From Paenibacillus illinoisensis NBRC 15959 (lineage in GTDB: Bacteria > Bacillota > Bacilli > Paenibacillales > Paenibacillaceae), in NCBI RefSeq assembly GCF_004000925.1, contig NZ_BIME01000002.1:248001-312000 (forward strand): a stretch of 64,000 bases of DNA, written 5' to 3'. Shown here in pieces: positions 43,503-52,593 of the stretch. The notes beneath the pieces were generated by a model. That model did no database searches. It saw only the letters and a program-made list of their open reading frames with translations, and was not told the origin of the DNA. Numbering within the stretch: position 1 is the first letter of the stretch; each line of letters begins with the position of its first letter. A program made the position numbers and the translations under genes.

Positions 43503-45125
43503 ATGTATAGACTTTTGATCGTGGACGATGAGGAGATTATCACGGATAGTCTGTATGAGACGTTTGCCAGATATATGCCAGACAATCTTGACGTGTGCAA
43601 AGCCTATTCTGCTGCGGAGGCGTTATCTTGGATGCGGCGCTCCAGGATAGACATTGTACTGACGGATATCCGTATGCCGGGAACGAGCGGCCTGGAGCTG
43701 ACCGAGGAGATTAAGGCCCGATGGCCGCAATGCCGCGTTATTTTCTTGACGGGACACAGTGATTTTGATTACGCCTACAAGGCTTTTCAAATGGGCAACG
43801 TAAGGTATCTACTCAAAACGGAGGGCTATGACAAAGTAATGACCGTCGTCGAACAGGTAATCGAAGAGATTCGGCAAAGTCATACCATGAATGAAGTGCT
43901 GGAACAGTCTGATGAGATTACTTCCAGATTAGCCGCGCTGCAGCAGGAGGAATATGTGCGTAAGCTTCTTCAGCAGTGTAAGCCGGCCGGTTCAGCAGAT
44001 GAGATCCAAGCTGAGCTGACCCGAAGAAACATTGAATTGCAAGCCGATTCCCCGGTGTTCCTGGTGCTTGGACGATTCAACACGATGCCTGTAAACCCGG
44101 CTGATCTCGAACATGTTCAAGCATCCATTCGAGTGATCGGCTCTTCGCTTATTCGTGAACATGCGATATCTGCCAGCGTAACCGATCATTATGGCGATGC
44201 GGTCTGGCTGATTCAACCGAATAGAGAGAAAGTCAGCTCGGACGATCATTTTGTCACCTATGTCGAAGGGACATTGGAACTTGTACAAGAAGCTTGCCAG
44301 TCCTCATTAGGTGTATCCATTGCATTCGCATTAAGCGGACAGGGCTGTCCATGGTCCCAAATTCCAAGACAATACGAACGTTTGCGTCTCCTGCAGTGGA
44401 TGAAGATCGGGGACGGGATATCCATGGTGTTAACAGATAAAACCGAAGAACCTGCAGTAGGGGCTTCCAAGGATTATTTGCGCATTTCAAGCCGGATCGA
44501 AATAATGATCGGTTATTTGGAAACCGGCAGGTTCCAGTCTTTTTATGACGTCTTTGAAGAGCTGATCAATGAATTGCTGCATCAGGACATGATCATGGAG
44601 CGAGCGATGGAGACGTACTATCACTTGGCACTGATGCTGTACACCACATTCAATCGTTGGGGGCTTCCGCATGAGATCCCTGATCAGCGAAGCCTTCTTC
44701 ATCTCGGAGATTACCGAAGTATACGGGAGGCCGTACACAACCTGTACCAGGCAGCTGATCAGTTGGTTCAATTCAAACAGGCCAATGAAGCGGAACGGGC
44801 TAATTTGGTAACCCAAACGATATGCACATACATCAAAAATAATCTGGAGAAGGATTTATCCTTGGTCCGACTGGCTGAATTGAATCATTTCAACCCATCC
44901 TATCTCTCCCGATTCTTCAAGCAGGAAACCGGGATCAACTTATCCGAGTTTATTGACGATTGCCGCATTCGAAGAGCCAAGGAGCTGCTGGCCCATACGG
45001 ATCTTATGGTACGGGAGATCGCGCTGCAAGTTGGTTATGAAGCAGCTCATTCGTTTACTCGTCTGTTCAAGAAGCTGACAGGTATGACGCCGCAGGAATA
45101 TCGCGAATCCTTGCTGGTTCGATAG
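43503..45125 (+). CDS. YesN-type response regulator with AraC DNA-binding domain
   Basis: A 540-residue regulator. The receiver domain has LLIVDDEEIITDSL, Asp55 (IVLTDIRMP) and Lys105 (YLLKTEGYD, with Thr in place of the usual Pro after Lys). The C-terminal AraC domain includes RLAELNHFNPSYLSRFFKQ and VGYEAAHSFTRLFKKLTGMT. It begins four bases after the kinase stop codon, so the pair is co-translated. Likely targets are nearby xylan or sugar-import operons that lack their own regulator, such as the one beginning at 46359 (inference). Confidence 0.93.
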   Translation: MYRLLIVDDEEIITDSLYETFARYMPDNLDVCKAYSAAEALSWMRRSRIDIVLTDIRMPGTSGLELTEEIKARWPQCRVIFLTGHSDFDYAYKAFQMGNVRYLLKTEGYDKVMTVVEQVIEEIRQSHTMNEVLEQSDEITSRLAALQQEEYVRKLLQQCKPAGSADEIQAELTRRNIELQADSPVFLVLGRFNTMPVNPADLEHVQASIRVIGSSLIREHAISASVTDHYGDAVWLIQPNREKVSSDDHFVTYVEGTLELVQEACQSSLGVSIAFALSGQGCPWSQIPRQYERLRLLQWMKIGDGISMVLTDKTEEPAVGASKDYLRISSRIEIMIGYLETGRFQSFYDVFEELINELLHQDMIMERAMETYYHLALMLYTTFNRWGLPHEIPDQRSLLHLGDYRSIREAVHNLYQAADQLVQFKQANEAERANLVTQTICTYIKNNLEKDLSLVRLAELNHFNPSYLSRFFKQETGINLSEFIDDCRIRRAKELLAHTDLMVREIALQVGYEAAHSFTRLFKKLTGMTPQEYRESLLVR

Positions 45126-45243
45126 GGGAATGCAATAAAACAGAAATAATTGGCTGACACAGGTTACATGAGTCAAGTATGCTTCCGTACATTTACGATA
45201 GGTAAACTGTCTTCATCAGATGTTAAAAGAATCCGGATATGAT

Positions 45244-45275
45244 AAAAACGCAGGAGCAGATGCTCCTGCGTTTTT
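45244..45275. terminator. Bidirectional terminator
   Basis: A perfect 15-bp stem, AAAAACGCAGGAGCA with its reverse complement, around a two-base loop GA. It lies between the convergent regulator genes and can stop transcription from both sides. Confidence 0.92.
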
Positions 45276-45319
45276 GGTTTGACTGGAAGAGTTCCAAATA
45301 GCAAACAGATTCATTCATC

Positions 45320-46084
45320 CTATGCCGTATGGGTTTTCTGTCTCCGGTAGGCATTGGGACTTGAACCGGTATACGATTTGAACTTTTTGTAAAACCAATC
45401 AATATCCTTATAACCGACCTCTATAGCTATCTCGTATATTCGCAAACGGGTTGAGGATAGAAGCTGCTTGGCTTTTTCCATACGCTGTTGAAGCAAGTAA
45501 TCCGTGAAAGACATACTTTCCTCCAGCTTGAACTTCTGGCCCAGGTAGGCGCAATTGAAATGCAGCATATCGGAAATTTTCCTTAACGTGATTTCATCCC
45601 CCAGATGATCCCGGATATAGGCTTTGACAAGGCGGATGACATGACTCGAGTTCATTGCTTTTCCGTAGATTGGAATAGGGGATTTACTAGGCATACTTTG
45701 TTTGACTGGTTCAGAGCTCAGCCTGCTCTGCATTCCAAGTAAACTGTTCAGCAGATCCGAGGGACGGACTGGACCAGACAAATAGTCATTTACCTGATAA
45801 GCCAGTGCTTTCCGCACAAGTCGGTAGTGATCTCTTCCACCCAGTAGAAGGATTGGAATATCACTGGTTTTCCGTATGTGGTGACATAACCACAGCCCAG
45901 CCGTATCATACTGCTCCGTAAATACAACAACAATGGCAAATAGCCTTTCAGACAAAGCAGTCAGGGCTGCAGGAGCAGAATGGACACATTCACCGATCAC
46001 ATACTGCGATTTGTTATGGTTCAGCAGATGCTGAAGTTCTCTGGACCAACGGCGACTGTAATCGACAAGCAGCATATTGTACAA
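45320..46084 (-). CDS. AraC-family regulator with degenerate receiver domain
   Basis: A 254-residue protein. TTG 46084 fits the GTGAGG site 9 bases before it; ATG 46075 is an alternative. The N-terminal 120 residues align with a receiver (MLLVDYS, IVVVFTEQYDTAGL, DIPILLLGGRD, VNDYLSGPVRPSDLL), but the acidic pair, the phosphoacceptor Asp (Phe or Thr here) and the Lys before Pro (Gly here) are all lost. The C-terminal 100 residues are a normal AraC domain (KISDMLHFNCAYLGQKFKLE, VGYKDIDWFYKKFKS). It is divergent from the 46359 operon and probably regulates it without phosphorylation. Confidence 0.88.
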   Translation of the reverse strand: MYNMLLVDYSRRWSRELQHLLNHNKSQYVIGECVHSAPAALTALSERLFAIVVVFTEQYDTAGLWLCHHIRKTSDIPILLLGGRDHYRLVRKALAYQVNDYLSGPVRPSDLLNSLLGMQSRLSSEPVKQSMPSKSPIPIYGKAMNSSHVIRLVKAYIRDHLGDEITLRKISDMLHFNCAYLGQKFKLEESMSFTDYLLQQRMEKAKQLLSSTRLRIYEIAIEVGYKDIDWFYKKFKSYTGSSPNAYRRQKTHTA

Positions 46085-46164
46085 GAAGCATGACCTCACC
46101 TTCCTGAATTTCGTTCGGGCGGTTCATCTCTGGATAAAGGCATATTTTTATTATGGGAATAAAA

Positions 46165-46235
46165 GAAAGCGCATACAATGTGCAACTTTTTTCAGACAGT
46201 GCATTTCTTTACCAATTCACATTAAAAAGAAAGCG
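46165..46235. promoter_or_regulatory. Two GAAAGCG cre-like half motifs in the divergent promoter region
   Basis: AGAAAGCGCATACA begins at 46164 and AGAAAGCGTATCTC at 46228, both resembling cre on the plus strand. With the better site at 46298 they form a cluster in the region between the degenerate regulator and the large operon. Confidence 0.4.
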
Positions 46236-46265
46236 TATCTCTTCAAAAGCCTGCCTTTCTATAAT

Positions 46266-46271
46266 TTGACA
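46266..46271 (+). promoter_or_regulatory. Consensus -35 box of the large transporter operon
   Basis: A perfect TTGACA 88 bp before the first gene. The base sequence 17 bp later (TCATCA) is a poor -10, which suggests activator dependence. The cre site at 46298 lies just downstream, where CcpA would block initiation. Confidence 0.45.
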
Positions 46272-46297
46272 GGGTAAATATCTAAGTTTCATCAGGT

Positions 46298-46311
46298 TGT
46301 TTGCGCTTTCA
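46298..46311. promoter_or_regulatory. Cre site (CcpA operator)
   Basis: TGTTTGCGCTTTCA matches the cre consensus with one mismatch and keeps the central CG. It is 48 bp before the start codon of the first gene of the operon. Confidence 0.6.
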
Positions 46312-46358
46312 TCCGAGAGATACACTGTGGGAGCAAACGACAATCAGGGGGGAAGACG

Positions 46359-47714
46359 ATGAGAAAAAACAAGTTTATGCTGCTGAGTCTGGTATTCGCG
46401 GTCATGCTACTAATTGCTGCATGCAGTTCTACGCCAACCGCGCAACCTGAACCGGAGAAACCGGCACCTCAGGAGGAACAACAACCTGCCGAAACGGAGC
46501 CCGAGAATGCAAACTCCACGCCGGAGATGGATTTTGATATGGGCGGCCGGACCATCAAAGTGGTTGCTTGGTGGGATATGGAGATTCAGGACAATAACCC
46601 GGACAATATTCAGCGCCTCGAAAATCTGGAAGCACTGAAGAAAAAACACAACTTTAACATCGAATATATTTCCATCGACTTTGGTGAGTATCAGGAGAAA
46701 GTGGTGGCTTCCCTGATGGCAGGTGAACCGCTTGGGGACTTTGTAAGGCTCGGTAAGGATTACGCCATCCCCGCATTGACCAAACAGGATCTTTTGTGGC
46801 CAGTGGATGACTATATCAAAAACGACAAGGTATTCAACCAGAAAACGACCAAGGAATACATGCAGTACGAAGGCAAGGGCTACGGGTTTACCGAAGATCA
46901 ATCTTCATTTATTAACGGCATTTTCTACAATCGGACCCTTATGCAGGAACTGGGCTTGAAGCCATTGCAGGAATATGTGGATGCCGATGAATGGAACTGG
47001 GATACATTCCTTAGCGTCGCAAAAGAAGCAAACAAGGATCGAAACAATGATGGCAAGCTGGATACGTGGGGACTTGCTCAGACAGGTCTTCTTGAACCCG
47101 TTTTGTATTCCAACGAAGCTTCTCTGACCAAAGAAGATAAGCAGAACCTGGAAGATCCGAAGACCAAAGAAGCGCTGAACTTCCTGTCCAAAATGGCAAC
47201 CGAGAAAGTCGGCAGAGCTTCAGAAGGCGGCGACTGGACAGAACCATCCACCTTCTTCCGTCAAGGTAATACACTGATGTACGCAGGAGCAATGTACGAG
47301 GTGGAAGGCATTATGACGGATATGAAGGATTATGATATCGGCTTTGTACCTTTTCCCAAAGGACCAAGTGCTTCGGCGTATCACTCCGGTGAATCACGCT
47401 ACCAGGCAATTACAATTCCTAAAGCGGTGGAGAATCCGGAACAACTGATGTACATCTGGGAGAAAATTAACGAGATTGATTCGATCTACGAGTATCCCGG
47501 CCAATCCACGCTGGAGACACACCTGACGGATGAGGCGGACATCAATAACGCTAGAGAGGTTGCAGAGGGCATGCTTGTACTCGACCATAATACATTCCCG
47601 TCCTTGCCATTCTGGGACTTTGATGCAGAGCTTAAAGAGGGCGTATCCGTATCTACGCTGATTGAGAAATACAAGGCTCCCTTCCAGGCAGCGATTGATG
47701 AGGTATATAAATAA
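46359..47714 (+). CDS. Sugar ABC transporter substrate-binding lipoprotein (family 1)
   Basis: A 451-residue lipoprotein with lipobox LLIAAC and lipidated Cys22, then a Pro/Glu/Gln-rich linker to about residue 52 that holds it away from the membrane. The fold is MalE/UgpB-like (RTIKVVAWWDMEIQDN, GYGFTEDQSSFINGIFYN). AGGGGGG lies before the ATG. It is the first gene of a nine-gene operon running to about 59136, followed by a second, very large binding protein and permease pairs. Linker and size suit an oligosaccharide ligand; the exact sugar is unknown. Confidence 0.92.
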   Translation: MRKNKFMLLSLVFAVMLLIAACSSTPTAQPEPEKPAPQEEQQPAETEPENANSTPEMDFDMGGRTIKVVAWWDMEIQDNNPDNIQRLENLEALKKKHNFNIEYISIDFGEYQEKVVASLMAGEPLGDFVRLGKDYAIPALTKQDLLWPVDDYIKNDKVFNQKTTKEYMQYEGKGYGFTEDQSSFINGIFYNRTLMQELGLKPLQEYVDADEWNWDTFLSVAKEANKDRNNDGKLDTWGLAQTGLLEPVLYSNEASLTKEDKQNLEDPKTKEALNFLSKMATEKVGRASEGGDWTEPSTFFRQGNTLMYAGAMYEVEGIMTDMKDYDIGFVPFPKGPSASAYHSGESRYQAITIPKAVENPEQLMYIWEKINEIDSIYEYPGQSTLETHLTDEADINNAREVAEGMLVLDHNTFPSLPFWDFDAELKEGVSVSTLIEKYKAPFQAAIDEVYK

Positions 47715-47826
47715 GCACCTACACTATTCACGGGCAGAACGCATCCGTATCGGTGCGGTCTGTCCGGGTTAGTTAGTCAACCGTTTTATGGTCGCTACGC
47801 TTACAGGAAAGGGGATACATTCGAAC

Positions 47827-50724
47827 ATGCGGTCACGTAAGAAAATGGGGCTGATTCTGGTGCTTGTCCTGGCCTTAGTGTTCTCGATCTGGACGATCTA
47901 TCCATCGCGTGATCAAAGCACAGGAACGGTACATGCGCTCGAAGATTTTGAAGCGGTCTCGAACACGGACGATGAAAGCAGCTATGAACATTATCTGAGT
48001 ATGCATGCCAGCAGCGCCAAGCCGGATAACGTCATACGAATTGAAGGCGAATCTTATGTTCAGGCGGAAGGCGGGGCGTTCGAAGTTGTACAGGGATATG
48101 AAGGATTGGATGGCAAAGCCGTCATTACACCTGAAACCGGAAGCATTCGCTGGGATGTGCCCGTACAAGCGAGTGGTCTGTACCATGTCCGCATCCACTA
48201 TTATCCCGTTGAAGGCAAGAGTTCAGGGATTGAACGCAGGCTGGAGTTAAACGGGCAGGTTCCATTCAGGGGTGCTGATGTCCTGCTGTTCGACAGGGTG
48301 TGGGGCAATCGGGAAGAAGACATCAGGCGGGATGACCGCGGCAACGATCTCAGGCCGAGACAGGTGGAACAGCCCGAGTGGCAGCTCGCTTCCTTCAGGG
48401 ATAGCGCAGGTTACTTCGAGGAGCCGTTCCAATTTTATTTTGAAAAGGGTACACAGGATCTAACGCTCACCTCGCTAAGAGAGAGCATGGCCATTGATTA
48501 TTTCGAACTGTATCAGGAAGAGGACGTCCCTTCCTATGCGGATTTGCAGGCAAGTTATGAGACACGTGGCTTGAAGCCGGCTGAGCCTGTCATGTTGAAG
48601 GTTCAGGCAGAGCAGGCAGTGAGCAAGTCGTCGCCGACACTGTCACCCATCTCGGATCGATCCAGTCCTTCACTGGAGCCATATCACGTTTCGAAGATTC
48701 GGATTAATGCCATTGGAGGGATAAACTGGAAGCTGCCTGGTGAATGGATTGAGTGGGAGGTTGACGTGCCGGAAGACGGGTTATATCAGATCGCGCTGAA
48801 GGTGAAGCAGGACCAACTGCGCGGCATTTATGCCACCCGCAGTCTGACCATTGACGGCAAGGTACCGTTCAAGGAAATGAAACGCATTCGTTTTAATTAC
48901 AGTCCTTCCTGGCAAACGCAAGTCCTTGGAGCCGGAGAAGAACAGCCCTATCAGTTCCATCTTGATAAAGGGAAACACCGCATTCGGATGACGGTCACAC
49001 TGGGTGATATCGCTCCGCTGCTTCGTACGGTGGAGTCCAGCGTGCTGGAACTGAACGAGATGTACCGCAAAATATTAATGATCACCTCGAACCAGCCCGA
49101 TCCGCTGCGGGACTATCAGCTCGAACGGCGTATTCCGGAGATGACCGAGGTGTTTGAACGACAGGCGGATACACTTAGCTCGGTAGCAGCCTATCTGGAG
49201 CAGGCCACGGGTGAGCAGAGCGATAAAGTTGCGATTCTGAATGCAATGGTCGTTCAGCTTAAGGATATGGTGGCCAGACCCGAGACGGTACCGAAACGAT
49301 TGGATACATTCAAGATTAACGTGGGCGGACTTGGCACCTGGATTCTGACCGTGCGAGAGCAGCCCATTACGATGGATTACCTTGTCGTATCCCAGCCAGG
49401 TGGTTCGCTGCCGGATGCAAATTCTTCGGCCATCCAGCAAGTAAAGCATGAACTGGGTGCCTATGTGGCTTCCTATACGGAAGATTACGACAGTATCGGC
49501 AACGTGGAGCAAAAGAAAGACGCAATTACCGTCTGGATTACAACTGGACGGGATCAGGCACAGGTGCTTAAGGGTCTGATCGATGATTCGTTTACCCCGG
49601 ATACCGATGTCTCTGTACAATTGCGCCTTGTTCCGCCCAACATTCTGCTGCCTGCAACGCTTTCGGGGGAAGGACCGGACGTGGCCATGCAGATGGGTGA
49701 GGACATTCCCGTGAACTATGCGATGAGAAATGCAGCAGCGGATCTGAGCAAGTTCCCGGACTTCGAAGAGATTTCCGGTCGGTTCCGTGAAAGCGGACTG
49801 ACGCCTTACCGTTACAATGACGGGGTCTACGCGTTGCCGGAGCAGCAGCACTTCCCGATGCTTTTTTACCGTAAAGATATCCTGAATGAGCTGGGCCTTG
49901 AACCGCCGAAGACATGGCAGGACGTCTATAACGCCATCGCGGTGCTGCAAAAACACAACATGGAGTTCTATCTGCCGATCGAGGATACGCTGAACAATGC
50001 AAACCTTGTACCGAATTCCACTTTTGCCATGCTGTTGTATCAGAATGATGGCACCTTCTATACGGAAGATCAGAAGAAGAGTGCACTGGATTCGGAGATT
50101 TCAATGGATGCATTTAAACGCTGGACCCAGTTCTATACCAATTACAAATTTCCGCTCAAGGCAGACTTTCCAAACCGGTTCCGTACTGGGGAAATGCCGA
50201 TTGGCATCGCCGATTATACCACGTACAACATGCTGACGGTTATGGCACCGGAAATTCGCAACCTCTGGGATTTTACCATTGTTCCGGGTACGGAGCTTCC
50301 GGACGGTACTATACGGCATGAGGTAGCCAGTGCGACCAGCGCCGTAATGATGCTCGAAAATGCAGGCAACAAGGAAGCTGCATGGAAGTTCATGAAATGG
50401 TGGACCGATGAGCAGACCCAGATCGAATACGGAAGAGAAATGGAAGGCCTGATGGGGGCAGCTGCCCGCTATCCGACGGCCAATATTAAGGCACTTCAGC
50501 AGCTGCCTTGGCCCGTGAAGGATTATCAAAATCTGGAGAAACAATGGAAATGGGTACAGGGTATCCCGCAGCTGCCGGGAGGTTATTTCACAGGCAGGCA
50601 TCTGGACAATGCATTCCGTAAAGTAGTCAACGCCAACGAAAACCCGCGTGAGGCCCTGTCGGACTATGTCCTGTATATCGATGATGAAATCGAGTTGAAG
50701 CGCAAGGAATTCAATCTGAAGTAG
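47827..50724 (+). CDS. Membrane-anchored solute-binding protein fused to beta-sandwich sugar-binding-like modules
   Basis: A 965-residue fusion. ATG 47827 follows AAAGGGG; an upstream in-frame ATG at 47788 has no such site. Residues 7-26 form one hydrophobic anchor with no lipobox Cys. Residues about 55-240 are a beta-sandwich resembling CBM35/CBM6-type modules (VIRIEGESYVQAEGGAFEVV, ending AIDYFELY), and about 260-405 hold a second one (IRINAIGGINWKLPGEWIEW). A helical linker follows, then from about residue 520 a full binding-protein domain (DVAMQMGEDIPVNYAMRNAA, VYALPEQQHFPMLFYRKDIL). The modules may pre-bind polymer next to the transporter; that is inference. Confidence 0.85.
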   Translation: MRSRKKMGLILVLVLALVFSIWTIYPSRDQSTGTVHALEDFEAVSNTDDESSYEHYLSMHASSAKPDNVIRIEGESYVQAEGGAFEVVQGYEGLDGKAVITPETGSIRWDVPVQASGLYHVRIHYYPVEGKSSGIERRLELNGQVPFRGADVLLFDRVWGNREEDIRRDDRGNDLRPRQVEQPEWQLASFRDSAGYFEEPFQFYFEKGTQDLTLTSLRESMAIDYFELYQEEDVPSYADLQASYETRGLKPAEPVMLKVQAEQAVSKSSPTLSPISDRSSPSLEPYHVSKIRINAIGGINWKLPGEWIEWEVDVPEDGLYQIALKVKQDQLRGIYATRSLTIDGKVPFKEMKRIRFNYSPSWQTQVLGAGEEQPYQFHLDKGKHRIRMTVTLGDIAPLLRTVESSVLELNEMYRKILMITSNQPDPLRDYQLERRIPEMTEVFERQADTLSSVAAYLEQATGEQSDKVAILNAMVVQLKDMVARPETVPKRLDTFKINVGGLGTWILTVREQPITMDYLVVSQPGGSLPDANSSAIQQVKHELGAYVASYTEDYDSIGNVEQKKDAITVWITTGRDQAQVLKGLIDDSFTPDTDVSVQLRLVPPNILLPATLSGEGPDVAMQMGEDIPVNYAMRNAAADLSKFPDFEEISGRFRESGLTPYRYNDGVYALPEQQHFPMLFYRKDILNELGLEPPKTWQDVYNAIAVLQKHNMEFYLPIEDTLNNANLVPNSTFAMLLYQNDGTFYTEDQKKSALDSEISMDAFKRWTQFYTNYKFPLKADFPNRFRTGEMPIGIADYTTYNMLTVMAPEIRNLWDFTIVPGTELPDGTIRHEVASATSAVMMLENAGNKEAAWKFMKWWTDEQTQIEYGREMEGLMGAAARYPTANIKALQQLPWPVKDYQNLEKQWKWVQGIPQLPGGYFTGRHLDNAFRKVVNANENPREALSDYVLYIDDEIELKRKEFNLK

Positions 50725-50743
50725 AAGGAAGGGAGGGTAACGG

Positions 50744-51700
50744 TTGCAAGCCAAAACAGCCAAGACAGCAGCCGCTCCTGCCATCCATACGCGTCCAGCG
50801 GGCAGGTGGTCCCTTTTGAAAAGGGATCTGTATCTCAGCAGACACTATTACGTATTGATGGCACCGTTTATGTTGATCTTTTTCATGTTCACTGTCATAC
50901 CGGTCGGCATTTCGCTTGGGCTCAGCTTTTTCCACTTTAATATGCTGGAGCTGCCGCGTTTTATCGGCTGGCAAAACTATTCACGCCTGTTCCTGGGGGA
51001 CGATGTCTTTTTAATTGCTCTGAAAAATACGCTACTGTTTGCCGTTATCACCGGCCCAGTCAGTTATATTGCCTGCTTTTTGTTTGCCTGGATCATCAAT
51101 GAACTGTCTCCCAAAATCCGGGCGGTCATGACGCTGGTATTCTACGCTCCATCCATATCCGGTAACGTGTTTTTCATCTGGCTGATCATCTTCTCCGGTG
51201 ACAGCTACGGGTACATGAATGGTTTCCTGATGCGCCTGGGCGTCACTCTGGAACCCATCCAATGGCTCGCAGATGAGAGATACGTGCTGGCCATCGTCAT
51301 TATCGTTCAGCTATGGCTCAGTCTTGGAACCAGCTTCCTGGCTTTTATCGCAGGTCTGCAGACGATTGACCGCTCCCTGGTGGAAGCCGGTACCGTGGAT
51401 GGGATCAAAAATCGCTGGCAGGAGCTCTGGTATATTACCCTGCCATCGATGAGACCCCAACTCATGTTTGGCGCGGTCATGCAAATTACGGCTTCGTTTG
51501 CTGTAGCCGAAATTTCGATTGCCTTGGCCGGTTTCCCAAGTGTTAACTATGCAGCGCATACGGTCGTTACCCACTTGATGGACTTCGGCAACATTCGCTT
51601 CGAGATGGGATATGCCTCGGCCATTGCAACGGTGCTGTTTGCACTGATGCTTGGTACGAACGTCTTGACGCAAAAAATGCTGAGAAAGATAGGTGAATGA
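50744..51700 (+). CDS. ABC transporter permease, MalF/UgpA type (first pair)
   Basis: A 318-residue permease beginning with TTG 50744 after AGGGAGGG. Six helices are predicted, the first near residue 35 (VLMAPFMLIFFMFTVIPVG). The EAA loop is VEAGTVDGIKNRWQELWYIT followed by LPSMRPQLMFG. It starts 19 bp after the large binding-protein gene, and its end overlaps the next permease gene by 4 bp (ATGA). It is probably the channel half for the binding proteins encoded just upstream. Confidence 0.9.
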   Translation: MQAKTAKTAAAPAIHTRPAGRWSLLKRDLYLSRHYYVLMAPFMLIFFMFTVIPVGISLGLSFFHFNMLELPRFIGWQNYSRLFLGDDVFLIALKNTLLFAVITGPVSYIACFLFAWIINELSPKIRAVMTLVFYAPSISGNVFFIWLIIFSGDSYGYMNGFLMRLGVTLEPIQWLADERYVLAIVIIVQLWLSLGTSFLAFIAGLQTIDRSLVEAGTVDGIKNRWQELWYITLPSMRPQLMFGAVMQITASFAVAEISIALAGFPSVNYAAHTVVTHLMDFGNIRFEMGYASAIATVLFALMLGTNVLTQKMLRKIGE

Positions 51701-52578
51701 CAATGACCAGCAAAGTACGTGCCGTGTTCGGCATGCCCAAAAGACTGAATCGGTCATTTACCGTCAGCCTGATGCTGTTTGCCCTGCTGGCCGTGTTTGG
51801 ATCATTTATGGTATTACCTCTCATCTATGCTGTTAACAACGCATTTAAGCCGCTGGATGAATTATTTATTTTTCCACCGCGCTTCTGGGTGAACAATCCG
51901 ACAACGGAGAATTTCGCGGATCTGATCAATCTGATGGGCAATTCGTGGGTACCGTTATCCCGCTATATTGCCAATACATTGCTCATTACGATCCTGGGAA
52001 CAGCAGGACATATCCTTCTGGCCTCTGCGGCGGCTTATCCACTGGCGAAATATCGTTTTCCCGGTTCTAAGGTATTGTTCACGATTGTCATTCTGTCCCT
52101 CATGTTTTCGCCGCATGTCACTGCCATCCCGAACTACATGGTGATGTCCTGGCTCGGCTGGATTAACAGTCATGCTTCGATTATCGTGCCATCCCTAGCG
52201 TTCTCCTTGGGACTGTTCCTGATGAAACAGTTCATGGAACAGATCCCAGATGCACTGCTGGAGGCAGCGAAGATTGATGGCGCGAATGAATACCGGATTT
52301 TCTGGAGTATTGTGATGCCTAATGTGAAGCCGGCTTGGCTTACTCTGATGATTTTGCAGTTTCCGGCCCTCTGGGGAACAGACGGTGGAAGTTTTATTTA
52401 CAGTGAGAATCTTAAAACATTGCATTACGCGCTCAGCCAGATTGTTCAGGGAGGAATAGCGAGAGCGGGGGTTGGTGCAGCGGTTGCACTGCTGCTTATG
52501 ATCGTACCGATCACCTTGTTCATCATCTCCCAGAGCAGCGTCATGCAGACGATGGCTACTTCGGGCATGAAAGAGTAG
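51697..52578 (+). CDS. ABC transporter permease, MalG/UgpE type (first pair)
   Basis: A 293-residue permease partner of the preceding one. The EAA loop is LEAAKIDGANEYRIFWSIVM then PNVKPAWLTLMIL. Translation begins at ATG 51697 (overlapping the previous stop) or at ATG 51703; both are in frame. The NHL-repeat gene follows after 15 bp with its own AAAGGAGG site. Confidence 0.9.
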   Translation: MTMTSKVRAVFGMPKRLNRSFTVSLMLFALLAVFGSFMVLPLIYAVNNAFKPLDELFIFPPRFWVNNPTTENFADLINLMGNSWVPLSRYIANTLLITILGTAGHILLASAAAYPLAKYRFPGSKVLFTIVILSLMFSPHVTAIPNYMVMSWLGWINSHASIIVPSLAFSLGLFLMKQFMEQIPDALLEAAKIDGANEYRIFWSIVMPNVKPAWLTLMILQFPALWGTDGGSFIYSENLKTLHYALSQIVQGGIARAGVGAAVALLLMIVPITLFIISQSSVMQTMATSGMKE

Positions 52579-52593
52579 AAAGGAGGCAGCGAG

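Noticed and set aside
49075-49956. A 293-codon open frame on the minus strand inside the large binding-protein gene
   Set aside because: It is antisense to a gene with clear domains, has no ribosome binding site and shows no recognisable protein pattern.
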